Positions 50,426 through 59,176 of a DNA stretch of 64,000 nucleotides are shown one piece after another. The stretch lies in contig DATGTW010000070.1 in the NCBI GenBank assembly GCA_035301625.1, positions 1-64,000 of the forward strand, given 5' to 3'. This DNA comes from Paenalcaligenes sp035301625. Lineage in GTDB: Bacteria; Pseudomonadota; Gammaproteobacteria; Burkholderiales; Burkholderiaceae_B. The translations under genes and the position numbers were made by a program. The notes below the pieces were generated by a model. That model was not told the DNA's origin and ran no database searches. It worked only from the letters and a program-made list of their open reading frames with translations. Within the stretch, counting starts at the first letter, position 1; every line of letters starts with the position of its first letter.

Positions 50426-51406
50426 ATGGCTGTATTTACCCCTGTCAGTAAAGCAGATGCGCAGGAATTACTATTGCGTTATAACCTAGGCGAATTAGTT
50501 GCATTAGAAGGAATTAGCGCAGGCATAGAAAACACCAATTATTTTCTAGACACTACTCAGGGACATTATGTCCTAACACTTTTTGAGGTGCTGACACTCG
50601 AACAGCTGCCTTTTTATATCGAGTTAATGCATCACTTGGCCAACGAAGGCTTGCCGGTGCCCTCTCCGCAGCGATTGAATAACCAGCAATTAATCACTAC
50701 GTTGCACAACAAGCCATGTGTGATCGTCAGCAGATTACAAGGCCGCTCTGTGGAAAGCGTCCAGCCGAACCACTGTGTACTCAGTGCACAAGTACTCGCC
50801 AGTATCCACCTAAGTGGTTTAAATTATAAACAGTATCAACCTAATTTGCGGGGTTTGGATTGGTGGAAACGCACAATCCCGCAGGTACACTCTTTCCTTG
50901 ATACCAAACAAAGCCAGCTCATCGAACAATCCCTCGAGGAGCAAATCAAAACTAGCCAGCTGCCAGCGTATCAGCAATTACCCAGTGGTCCATCACATTG
51001 TGATTTATTCCGCGATAATGTGCTTTTTTCTGGCACGAACTCGCACCCTACCATGGGCGGCGTCATTGATTTTTATTTTGCTGGCTGTGATCATTGGCTA
51101 TTTGACGTAGCAGTGACTGTTAATGATTGGTGCATTGACCACAGCAATGGTGAGTTTGACCAATCCTTGTTACGGGCATGGGTACAGGCCTATCATGCTA
51201 AACGCCCTTTTACTGACACTGAAAACCAACTATGGCCAGTTATGCTACGCGCCGCTGCACTGAGGTTTTGGGTATCACGCCTGTATGATTATCATCTTCC
51301 GCGCGAAGCAGAAACACTAATACCTCACGACCCCGGGCATTTTGAAATGATTCTTGACTTGCGCAGCACTGAGAATCAGCCCTCTCTGTTCAGCTATCTG
51401 GAATAA
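50426..51406 (+). CDS. thrB: homoserine kinase (APH-fold ThrB)
   Basis: Phosphorylates homoserine with ATP for threonine synthesis. This is the aminoglycoside-phosphotransferase-like form found in beta- and some gammaproteobacteria, not the GHMP form of E. coli. GISAGIENTNYFLDTTQGHYVLTLFE gives the N-lobe, GPSHCDLFRDNVLF the catalytic loop (catalytic Asp), and GGVIDFYFAGCDHWLFDVAVTVNDW the metal-binding Asp region. 326 residues is normal. The BPSS1780-type gene starts 9 bases after its stop, a pairing conserved in Burkholderiales. Confidence 0.95.
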   Translation: MAVFTPVSKADAQELLLRYNLGELVALEGISAGIENTNYFLDTTQGHYVLTLFEVLTLEQLPFYIELMHHLANEGLPVPSPQRLNNQQLITTLHNKPCVIVSRLQGRSVESVQPNHCVLSAQVLASIHLSGLNYKQYQPNLRGLDWWKRTIPQVHSFLDTKQSQLIEQSLEEQIKTSQLPAYQQLPSGPSHCDLFRDNVLFSGTNSHPTMGGVIDFYFAGCDHWLFDVAVTVNDWCIDHSNGEFDQSLLRAWVQAYHAKRPFTDTENQLWPVMLRAAALRFWVSRLYDYHLPREAETLIPHDPGHFEMILDLRSTENQPSLFSYLE

Positions 51407-51415
51407 ATACACGTT

Positions 51416-52198
51416 ATGCAAGCATCGATTTTGCCTTTTCAATATGGTTGGTATTGGATACTGGCTGGAATAGAGACTTTTAAAAAACAGCCCATGGCGC
51501 TGATATTCTGGGCACTCATAACCAATTTGCTCATCAATATTAGTTATTTTATTCCTATCATCGGGCAAATTGCGCTCATGGTGCTCACCCCATCTCTTAC
51601 ATTCATTGTTCTTAATGCTTCACGGCAAATTTTAAAAGATAAACGTATGCAATTGGGGGACTGGCTGAGCCCCTTAAAAAAAGATAATGCATTTGCACGT
51701 TTATTAAAGCTGGGGGGCGTTTATTTCTTTTTTCTATTTGTTGCCAGTGTCGTGGCCACCACCCCTTTTTTGGATTCCATTAGCGAGGCATTGCCTGCTG
51801 TAGACCAAAGCGTTGATCCGGCCACCTTGATGCAAGCGGTACGCACACCTGTCATGATCTTTTTGGGCTTGTATTTATTAATATCAATTTTATTTTGGCA
51901 TGCTCCTGCTCTGGTTGGTTGGCACCAAATCCCACTTAAACAAGCGCTTTTTTATTCAATGATCGCATGCTGGCGTAATAAATTGCCCATGATTATTTAT
52001 GGTTTTTTTTGGGGGGGCATATATTATCTCTTCAATATGTTTTCAGTTACTTTAGCGGGTAGTCTAGGCTCCGAGTTTTCTTATTTCATTATGACCTTTT
52101 TAAGTCTGCTGGTTTTTGCTGTACTGTATGCGAGCTTTTACCCCATCTATAAAACAGTTTTTAGTATTGAAGATGGCATAGAATTATCTTTCAAATAA
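51416..52198 (+). CDS. BPSS1780 family membrane protein
   Basis: Inner-membrane protein of 260 residues with about six helices, function unknown. The N-terminal LPFQYGWYWILAGIETFKKQP is typical of the family, followed by hydrophobic segments near 30-50, 53-67, 95-115, 145-165, 185-210 and 220-240. HAPALVGWHQIPLKQALFYSMIACWRNKLPM carries the conserved charged/Trp loop. It lies 9 bases after thrB and is likely cotranscribed. A T/A-rich C-terminal third and strong codon bias to TTT/ATT reflect the local composition. Confidence 0.88.
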   Translation: MQASILPFQYGWYWILAGIETFKKQPMALIFWALITNLLINISYFIPIIGQIALMVLTPSLTFIVLNASRQILKDKRMQLGDWLSPLKKDNAFARLLKLGGVYFFFLFVASVVATTPFLDSISEALPAVDQSVDPATLMQAVRTPVMIFLGLYLLISILFWHAPALVGWHQIPLKQALFYSMIACWRNKLPMIIYGFFWGGIYYLFNMFSVTLAGSLGSEFSYFIMTFLSLLVFAVLYASFYPIYKTVFSIEDGIELSFK

Positions 52199-52336
52199 TA
52201 CTTGCATATCCAGACAGCGCGTTGAGTCAACTCTTGTTATAAATCATCAGCATTTCGCCTGCCAACAACCTCAGTCGCCAAAGCTATGCTAGTATAACTT
52301 TTGGTAAGAAAATAACTAAACAACAAAACTTAACCA

Positions 52337-52360
52337 GATTCGTTTACTGTTAAACGAATC
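52337..52360. promoter_or_regulatory. 24-base palindrome upstream of the EAL protein
   Basis: Perfect 10-bp arms GATTCGTTTA (52337-52346) and TAAACGAATC (52351-52360), centre CTGT. Lies 43 bases before the ATG at 52404 in a 205-base gap without genes. No T tract follows on the plus strand, so it reads as an operator or leader hairpin rather than a terminator. Confidence 0.5.
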
Positions 52361-52403
52361 CAATCATAAATTAAAAAAAGCAGCCACCAAGGGTTTCTTC
52401 ATA

Positions 52404-55280
52404 ATGCTGATACACCCCTCTCACCAGCCACTGGCTGGACGCGGCATGCTGCTAATACTTGCTGCGGCCACATTTGTGTTTTTAACTTTCTGGCTTGTCA
52501 TACCAGAAGGTATCGGCACAGAGGTTCCCCACTATTTGCTTTGGCATACTGTATTGCAGGGCCTGAGCATCATTTTGGCCACCCAAATTTTTACGCTCAT
52601 CCTGAGCACTTATAAAAACGAAATATTTACACCTTTGGTGGCCTTGGGGATTATTTTCTTGGGCGTGGCCGTTTTTGATTTTTCTCATACTTTGACTCAA
52701 CAAGGCATGCCACGGCTTTTGGATACTGATTATTCAAGTCGCGCCAGCTTTTTATTGTTTTTTGCCCGATTATTAAGTGCCGCGGGCATGCTGATAATCA
52801 GCTTATGCCCTTGGAATCATGTTTTTAATCCACGCAATTTTTTGCGCGTTTTGATTCCATTTATATTAATAATCGCCTTTATTCATGGCTTAATCTTCTT
52901 CCCTCCTGATGCCCTCCCTAAACTACTACAGCTATCTGTTGGAGGCATTCACCTAAGCACATTTTTTAATTTTATTTTGCTTGGGTTTTTTGCGGCATCT
53001 ACTTTATTACTTTTTGGACGCCTAAACAGCGATCAACCCTTTGATGTGACTGGGTTTTGTACCGCCAGCGGTCTACTCACACTAGCGCACGCCTATAGCA
53101 TCACTCATCAGCCTGACTCTCAGCTACATCATTTAATCAGTCACGTTTATGCAATCTCAGCCGTTTATATCTTGTACCGTGCTGTATTTAATGAAATAGT
53201 GCTTCGCCCTTATACCTTGCTTAAAAACTCGCAGCAGCGTATCGCAGCTACTTTAGACGCAATGCCTGACATGATTCTAGAGCTAGATGGTTACGGTCGT
53301 CAGATTGAAATACACAACAATAGCTCTGATCAACCAATTATTAATAAATATGACTATCTGGATAAAACCCTAGATGAAATGCTGGCAACCGATAGTGTGA
53401 AAACCTATTGGACCAGTCTAAAACAAGCTAAAGAACACGGAGTATCCCGAAATCATACTATTAAGGTCGTGCCCCCGAATATGGGAAAGCGATGGTTTGA
53501 ACTCTCAGTATCTTTTTTAGCAGGTAAAACACAATGCGCCGAGCGTTATATTGTGATTGCTAGTGACATTACAGATCGCGTTGCCGAGACAGAAAAATTA
53601 AAATTCCTATCTCAAGCTGTTGATCAAATCCCATCGGTGATTTTTATTTTAAATGAAAAACTTCATATCCGCTTTATTAATCATACATTTACACAAGCAA
53701 CAGGATATGGTTTTGACGAAGTTATAGATCAACGCTCAACCAAACTATTTTCACCAGATACACCCACAGATTTAAAAAACCATATCCGCGAAGAGATCCA
53801 GGCAGGAAATGTTTGGCAAGGCGAAATTGAACGCATCACCAAATCTGGGGAAAAGTACACAGTGCAATCCTCTTTTTATCCAATTCTAACCAATGACAAA
53901 AAAATTTATAGTTACTTGGTCATCGAAAATGATATCACTGAAAGCAAAAAGATTGCCGCTCAACTACAGCGAGTATCCAATTTTGATCGTCTCACCGGTC
54001 TACCTAATTCAGAACGATTAACATTACTGTTAAACCACGAAATAAAACACTCACGCCATGTAGCAATATTATGGATTAATCTGGATCATTTTAAAAATAT
54101 CAATGAGGGGCTTGGGCATCATGTCGGAGATTTGTTACTCAAAGAGATTGCAGATCGATTATCCAACCTGTTGCGCCCCCAGGACATTCTGGCTCGCCCA
54201 AGCAGTGACAACTTTGTCATGTTACTACCTGAGGCACAACACAGTTTGGCTGCTACGCAAGCCCAGGCAGTCCTGGATTCTTTCGCACACCCTTTGCTTT
54301 CCGCTAACCGGTCCATAGTATTAGGCGCAACCGTGGGGATTGCTATTTATCCATGGGATAGCACTGATGGTGCATCTTTACTTTCTCAAGCAGAAACAGC
54401 GATGCACCGCATGAAGCAAAACGCACGTGGTAATTATTGTTTCTTTAAATCTGCCATGCGCGAAGAGACTGCCCATAAATTAGTACTGAGCATGGCACTT
54501 AAAGAAGCTTTGAATAACAATGAAATGTATTTGGTCTACCAGCCACAAATACATTTAGCCACAGGTAAAATAATTGGTGTTGAAGCACTTTTGCGTTGGC
54601 ATTCCCCCTTTTGGGGCAACATTCCTCCTACTGAGTTTATTCCCATCGCAGAAGAGTCCGATGACATAGTGCATATTGGCAAATGGGTGCTCATTGAAGC
54701 CTTGCAACAAATAGATTACTGGACACAAAGTAAGGTGCCTATCCCTCGTGTTTCAGTTAATATTTCAGCAACCCAATTTGAACAGGACAACTTTGTACAC
54801 ACCATTAATACACTATTAAATGACCAAAAACATGCTGCCGAGCGGTTGGAAATCGAACTCACCGAAGCCGTTGCCATGAAAAACCCTGATTATTCAGCCG
54901 GCTTGATGGTTGAATTAAAGAAAGCACAAATAAGAATTGCCATTGATGACTTTGGCACGGGTTATTCCTCGTTGGGGTTGCTCAAACAATTCCATATTGA
55001 CAGCATCAAGATTGATCGCTCTTTTATACAAGAAATTTGCCATAACAAAGGCGATCAAGCGGTCGTAAACGCAATCATTAACATGGCCCATGATTTAGGC
55101 CTAAAAACGATTGCTGAAGGGGTTGAAACTAAAGAACAATTGCACTACCTATTGCAGGCCAACTGCTATGCAGCCCAAGGCTTTTACTTTACGCGCCCGC
55201 TGACTGCGGTCAAATTAGAAGAACTGATTACACGAAATCACCCTAATGGGTATTTTTTTATCCCGCACCCCAATAATTAA
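52404..55280 (+). CDS. MASE3-PAS-PAS-GGDEF-EAL c-di-GMP phosphodiesterase, degenerate GGDEF
   Basis: Membrane sensor of 958 residues predicted to degrade cyclic di-GMP. About seven helices (15-250) form a MASE3-type sensor, with the family-like FDFSHTLTQQGMP. Two PAS domains follow (about 275-395, AATLDAMPDMILELDGYG; and 400-510, FLSQAVDQIPSVIFILNEKL). In the GGDEF domain (515-690) the signature is SSDNF, so cyclase activity is not expected, while an RxxD I-site (RPQD) stands five residues before it. The EAL domain (700-950) keeps EALLRW, VSVNIS, ELTEA, IDDFGTGYSS, KIDRSFI and AEGVET. Overlaps the convergent DUF192-like gene by four bases. Confidence 0.92.
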   Translation: MLIHPSHQPLAGRGMLLILAAATFVFLTFWLVIPEGIGTEVPHYLLWHTVLQGLSIILATQIFTLILSTYKNEIFTPLVALGIIFLGVAVFDFSHTLTQQGMPRLLDTDYSSRASFLLFFARLLSAAGMLIISLCPWNHVFNPRNFLRVLIPFILIIAFIHGLIFFPPDALPKLLQLSVGGIHLSTFFNFILLGFFAASTLLLFGRLNSDQPFDVTGFCTASGLLTLAHAYSITHQPDSQLHHLISHVYAISAVYILYRAVFNEIVLRPYTLLKNSQQRIAATLDAMPDMILELDGYGRQIEIHNNSSDQPIINKYDYLDKTLDEMLATDSVKTYWTSLKQAKEHGVSRNHTIKVVPPNMGKRWFELSVSFLAGKTQCAERYIVIASDITDRVAETEKLKFLSQAVDQIPSVIFILNEKLHIRFINHTFTQATGYGFDEVIDQRSTKLFSPDTPTDLKNHIREEIQAGNVWQGEIERITKSGEKYTVQSSFYPILTNDKKIYSYLVIENDITESKKIAAQLQRVSNFDRLTGLPNSERLTLLLNHEIKHSRHVAILWINLDHFKNINEGLGHHVGDLLLKEIADRLSNLLRPQDILARPSSDNFVMLLPEAQHSLAATQAQAVLDSFAHPLLSANRSIVLGATVGIAIYPWDSTDGASLLSQAETAMHRMKQNARGNYCFFKSAMREETAHKLVLSMALKEALNNNEMYLVYQPQIHLATGKIIGVEALLRWHSPFWGNIPPTEFIPIAEESDDIVHIGKWVLIEALQQIDYWTQSKVPIPRVSVNISATQFEQDNFVHTINTLLNDQKHAAERLEIELTEAVAMKNPDYSAGLMVELKKAQIRIAIDDFGTGYSSLGLLKQFHIDSIKIDRSFIQEICHNKGDQAVVNAIINMAHDLGLKTIAEGVETKEQLHYLLQANCYAAQGFYFTRPLTAVKLEELITRNHPNGYFFIPHPNN

Positions 55281-55699
55281 TTTAATAACTGCTGCATAAC
55301 CCCTTCGTTGCTTAGTAACTCTTCGAGTAGCCATTCTTGACCATAGACACACTCTAAAACTCCCCAAGCCCGTTGTTGTATCATTATACGACCCGGTTGC
55401 AAGCAATCCTGGCGCAGCACCCTTCCTTGACGATCAATAAAAACCACCACTAAAGTATATTTAGAAAATAGTTGATGGACTGCCCGAGTCCGTGGGAAGA
55501 ACAAAATCGGAGTTTGCTTTGTTACCAGCTCAGAAACAGAAAAAAGTCTTATCCCTAAAAACCGACTCCAAAAACAATTCAATACAAGAATCCTGGCATT
55601 GCCACGCGAGGTCTTGAAAAAAAACAAATGATCAGTAGAAAAGAGTCCAATTCTCCTGGCAAAACGCCTGCAAAACTTTTTAAGCCATAAGCTGAGCAC
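55277..55699 (-). CDS. divergent DUF192-like protein, last gene of the Tad cluster
   Basis: 140 residues, GTG start with GAGGAG 5-6 bases upstream. The middle (about 35-120) follows the DUF192 pattern: ARILVLNCFWSRFLGIRLF, then LFFPRTRAVHQLFSKYTLVVVFIDRQGRVLR, and RAWGVLECVYGQ. The FWMKNT motif usual in DUF192 is replaced (HQLFSKYT), and no signal peptide is evident; the basic N-terminus (KKFCRRFARR) is unusual. Function of DUF192 is unknown. It starts 21 bases after tadC, so it belongs to the pilus transcript. The family call is by pattern and moderately sure. Confidence 0.6.
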   Translation of the reverse strand: MLSLWLKKFCRRFARRIGLFSTDHLFFFKTSRGNARILVLNCFWSRFLGIRLFSVSELVTKQTPILFFPRTRAVHQLFSKYTLVVVFIDRQGRVLRQDCLQPGRIMIQQRAWGVLECVYGQEWLLEELLSNEGVMQQLLN

Positions 55700-55720
55700 C
55701 GTATCTCCTCAAAGAACCTA

Positions 55721-56587
55721 TCAAAAACTCTGTGCCAACATCCCATAGGCAAGGGGAAAAGCGATCACAATAAATGTGATTGGAAAGATAAAAAACATAA
55801 TGGGAAAAATAAGTTTAGTTGGTAAAGCCAATGCCTTTTTCTCGGCAGTCGTATAGATAACCGCCTTTATTTGACGCGCCTGCTGACGAAGCACTCGTTG
55901 CAAAGCCAGACCTTGCCGATGCGCTTGTAAAACAGCAAACACAAAAGTATTTACATCCTCTTGGTCACAGCGTTGTGCAAAATCACGCCAAGCCCGCTCT
56001 ACCGCCACCCCTTGCTCAAGCGCATGGATAAGCTGTTGTATATTTCCTTGCAAGAAAATACTTTCTGAATGAGCATTTGCAATTTTAAGGCTTTGATTTA
56101 GACTCATGCCAGCACCTAAATTTAACGCCAATAAATCCAGTAAAAAACTAAAAGCATCTAAAAATCCCTGCTTACGCTTAGAAGCCAGCTGATTAAAATA
56201 AAATAAAGGTAAAAGAAAACATAACGCGGTGGTAATTGCCCAAATAAGCATCCACCCAATCAAATGAAAATTTTGGTATACGCCAAAAACAGCCACCAAA
56301 AATGAAAACCCAAGTTGGCTAAAATAAAGCTTAATACCCGACAGAGAAATTCCGTTGAATGCGGCTTTGCGCTCTATCAAATTAATATACCGCCAACTAA
56401 CGAAATGCTGCAGGTAAGGAGTAAGTTTGGTGATTATTTGACCTACCCAATCATATGCACTTAATTGACTTGCTTTTTCTTTAATATAAGTTTTTCTAAT
56501 CAAATCCTCTTTCCAAACCAGTAATAATGCGCAAATTAATAAAAGCACGCTCATGAGTAAATGAATGAAAATATTTATTTTACTCAT
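55721..56587 (-). CDS. tadC: Tad pilus assembly membrane protein TadC
   Basis: Second platform protein of the Flp/Tad secretion machine in the inner membrane, type II secretion F-domain family, 288 residues. Two N-terminal helices (8-27 and about 90-125), then the cytoplasmic F domain GFLDAFSFLLDLLALNLGAGMSLNQSLKIA to EQGVAVERAWRDFAQR, and C-terminal helices near 250-285. The ATG at 56587 overlaps the tadB stop by four bases (ATGA). LFPIMFFIFPITFIVIAFPL closes it. Works with TadB and the CpaF-type ATPase to assemble pilin. Confidence 0.92.
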   Translation of the reverse strand: MSKINIFIHLLMSVLLLICALLLVWKEDLIRKTYIKEKASQLSAYDWVGQIITKLTPYLQHFVSWRYINLIERKAAFNGISLSGIKLYFSQLGFSFLVAVFGVYQNFHLIGWMLIWAITTALCFLLPLFYFNQLASKRKQGFLDAFSFLLDLLALNLGAGMSLNQSLKIANAHSESIFLQGNIQQLIHALEQGVAVERAWRDFAQRCDQEDVNTFVFAVLQAHRQGLALQRVLRQQARQIKAVIYTTAEKKALALPTKLIFPIMFFIFPITFIVIAFPLAYGMLAQSF

Positions 56588-57411
56588 ATCCGTATATCCA
56601 CCATTTTTTGAATAACGAAAAAGCCTATTACACTCATAAGCAAGCATAAACTTAATACAACATTCCCTATCAAACTTTCTTTAAATGGTAATACCCATGA
56701 CTTATCCAACCAATACAGTGCTGCTAATAATAAATAAGGAACGATCGTAAGGACATGTGCCTGCAACTTTCCCTGAAGAGCTAATGCGCTAATTTTATTC
56801 TGTAACTCTATACGCTGTTGAATGTTTTCTGCTATCTCTTCTAACAACGGTGCCACAGTACCGCCAGACCGCAAAGATACTTCTAATGCCAGTGTCATCA
56901 TATTGACTGCTGGTACAGGCATACGACCACGGAAATTTTCCAAAGCATTTAGCAAAGAAACACCTACCTGCAACTCTCGCAATAAGAGACTTAATTCTTT
57001 ACGCAAAGGTCCTTGCCAGTCACTGATTGTTTCCTGCAAGGCACTCTGTACACTCAACCCTGATTGCAATGCAGCACCGAGCAGGCGCAAAAAGAAAGGA
57101 ATTTCAGAAATAATTTTACGATGCAAGTGAAAATTCAATTGCTTTAAAAGTGCATAAACGAATAATAAAAACAAAAATAAAACAAGCCCTGAATAAACCA
57201 AGGAATTTAGTAATATATAACCACTCAAAAATACTGCTACCCCAGTTATCGGTGCCCAATACTCAATATGATAATCACGCAAAAAATAAAAATTTGCATG
57301 TAGCAGTCCATAGATCCTATGTTTTAAACTTGCTCCAAAAAAGAAGAGCCCACCTATTAAAAACAAAGAAAAAAATATGCCACTCAATATTGCCCATAAG
57401 AAATAAGACAT
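56584..57411 (-). CDS. tadB: Tad pilus assembly membrane protein TadB
   Basis: First platform protein, T2SSF family, 275 residues. Three N-terminal helices (about 5-27, 53-70, 72-88), the F domain EIPFFLRLLGAALQSGLSVQSALQET to ALEVSLRSGGTVAPLLEEIAENIQ, then two C-terminal helices (220-235, 248-268). AAGGAGG lies 7 bases before the ATG, the strongest ribosome binding site in this cluster. Overlaps tadC by four bases. The LRSGGTVAPLLEEIA motif is characteristic of TadB. Confidence 0.94.
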   Translation of the reverse strand: MSYFLWAILSGIFFSLFLIGGLFFFGASLKHRIYGLLHANFYFLRDYHIEYWAPITGVAVFLSGYILLNSLVYSGLVLFLFLLFVYALLKQLNFHLHRKIISEIPFFLRLLGAALQSGLSVQSALQETISDWQGPLRKELSLLLRELQVGVSLLNALENFRGRMPVPAVNMMTLALEVSLRSGGTVAPLLEEIAENIQQRIELQNKISALALQGKLQAHVLTIVPYLLLAALYWLDKSWVLPFKESLIGNVVLSLCLLMSVIGFFVIQKMVDIRI

Positions 57412-57465
57412 GCTAAGACCTCCTTGGCTTGACTTGATAACAGTGATACCGTGTTGCTTTTATTT

Positions 57466-59118
57466 TTATGGTTGATTAACTGTAAATATAGGCTCCATTT
57501 GTATGACGTTCCCTTCACTACCTGTAATCGCACTAATTTCAGATAACCTCCGTTGTCCATTGGGCTGGCGCTCTATTTGCACTACGTAATTTATGCTCAT
57601 AGTGATGTAGTCTCGTATCGCTTTAAAGGGGAGCCCCATCGAAGCCATTAAAACCAAGCTTTCTAAACGATGAATAGCCTCTCGTGGACTATTGGCATGT
57701 ATCGTAGTCAAAGACCCTTCATGACCCGTATTCATAGCAGACAACATATCAAAAGCCTCAGGGCCACGGCATTCACCAACAATGATTCTATCGGGACGCA
57801 TCCGCAAAGCATTACGAACCAGCTCGCGAATTGGAATGTCGCCCACTCCTTCTGCATTGGCAGGGCGTGCCTCTAATCGAACTATATTCTGATGCTGCAA
57901 CTGCAATTCAGCAGCGTCTTCGATGGTAATTATGCGTTCACCAGCTGGGATAGATAGGCCTAAAACATTCAGCAAAGTTGTTTTCCCACTGCCAGTTCCT
58001 CCGGAAATAATCATGTTTTTTTTATTTTCAACACATTGCTGCAAAAATTCAGCCCATTGCTCAGTCAAAGTCCCATTGGCAATCAATTGCTGCCAGCCGT
58101 GCAACTGTGTCCTGAATTTTCGAATAGTGATGATTGGCCCATTTAAAGCAATAGGCGCTAAAACAATATGTACGCGTGAACCATCTGCCAAACGCGCATC
58201 TACTAGAGGCATACTTTCATCTACTCGACGTCCTATAGGCGCCACAATTCTTTCAATGACATTACGTAATTGGGCATCCGTGCTAAACGAAACAGGTATT
58301 TGTTCACAAACACCACCACGCTCAATAAAAATACCATCAAGGCCATTCACCATAATTTCTGAGATTTCGCTGTCAGCGAGCAGAGGCTCTAATGGACCCA
58401 AGCCGCATATATCTGCCAATACAAAATCAAGCAGCATAGGCCTGGATAAACTCATAGAGTATTCATAATTTTTGCTCTCCAAGGCCTTCTTGGCTACCTG
58501 CTCAACTCTTTTTTTAATATTTTCTTGGCTCACATTAATAGCAATCATTTCACGCAAATTCATTTCTTTAAGTACATGCTCACGCAGCTGATTAATAAGC
58601 TCTTGATGCTGACGGTATTGCTTGTGAAGCAAAGAATAAGTACAAGGGCTCAGCAACCTATTACCTGGTGATTGGTGATTATCCTGAGTACTCTTTACCT
58701 GTGGAGATTCTCGCTCTTGCGGCTCTGCCGATTTATTTTTTGTGACACTTCTAACTTTGCTGGCTGCTGAAAAAGCTTCCAGCCCTGTAGGTTCTTTAAT
58801 TGAATTCTTTGATGCTAATTGCGTTTCTTTTTGCATTCGGAGATGTAAACGGTACGGGCCAATCAAAATTTGATCCTGTGGTTGAACCGGTCCAAAGTAT
58901 TTGATGCGCTCATTATTCACCACGGTGCCTTGCAAACTGCCTAAATCTTCAATAAAAAGATGGACCCCCTCAACGTATAAACGAGCATGATTGACACCCA
59001 CTCGCCACCCCTGTAAACGCAAACAAGAATTTGCTCCGCGTCCAATATTCACTGGACTATGCGTAAACACCTCTTGGCGTTGCTGATTTAGTGTTAATAC
59101 CTCCACATGAATAGACAT
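57466..59118 (-). CDS. cpaF: Tad pilus ATPase (CpaF/TadA type) with N-terminal FHA domain
   Basis: Hexameric type II secretion ATPase that powers Flp pilus assembly. An FHA phosphothreonine-binding domain occupies about residues 1-100: VNIGRGANSCLRLQGWRVGVNHARLYVE with the Gly-Arg and Asn-His motifs, and DLGSLQGTVVNN. A Gln/Ser-rich linker (100-165) leads to the CpaF domain: LGPLEPLLADSEISEIMVNG, Walker A SGGTGSGKTTLLN, GECRGPEAFDMLSAMNTGHEGSLTTIHAN. The start is uncertain; the ATG at 59118 has AGGGG close upstream and matches the FHA start. The frame extends to 59220, overlapping cpaC. No TadZ/CpaE gene lies between cpaC and this gene. Confidence 0.93.
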   Translation of the reverse strand: MSIHVEVLTLNQQRQEVFTHSPVNIGRGANSCLRLQGWRVGVNHARLYVEGVHLFIEDLGSLQGTVVNNERIKYFGPVQPQDQILIGPYRLHLRMQKETQLASKNSIKEPTGLEAFSAASKVRSVTKNKSAEPQERESPQVKSTQDNHQSPGNRLLSPCTYSLLHKQYRQHQELINQLREHVLKEMNLREMIAINVSQENIKKRVEQVAKKALESKNYEYSMSLSRPMLLDFVLADICGLGPLEPLLADSEISEIMVNGLDGIFIERGGVCEQIPVSFSTDAQLRNVIERIVAPIGRRVDESMPLVDARLADGSRVHIVLAPIALNGPIITIRKFRTQLHGWQQLIANGTLTEQWAEFLQQCVENKKNMIISGGTGSGKTTLLNVLGLSIPAGERIITIEDAAELQLQHQNIVRLEARPANAEGVGDIPIRELVRNALRMRPDRIIVGECRGPEAFDMLSAMNTGHEGSLTTIHANSPREAIHRLESLVLMASMGLPFKAIRDYITMSINYVVQIERQPNGQRRLSEISAITGSEGNVIQMEPIFTVNQP

Positions 59119-59176
59119 AGCCCCTGACCCATTACTAAAGACGGCAGCACACATAAAGCCGTGACTAGCTGACATT

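Noticed and set aside
57923..58468. Plus-strand open frame of 181 codons inside the Tad ATPase
   Set aside because: Antisense to Walker A and neighbouring conserved motifs; no independent coding signal.
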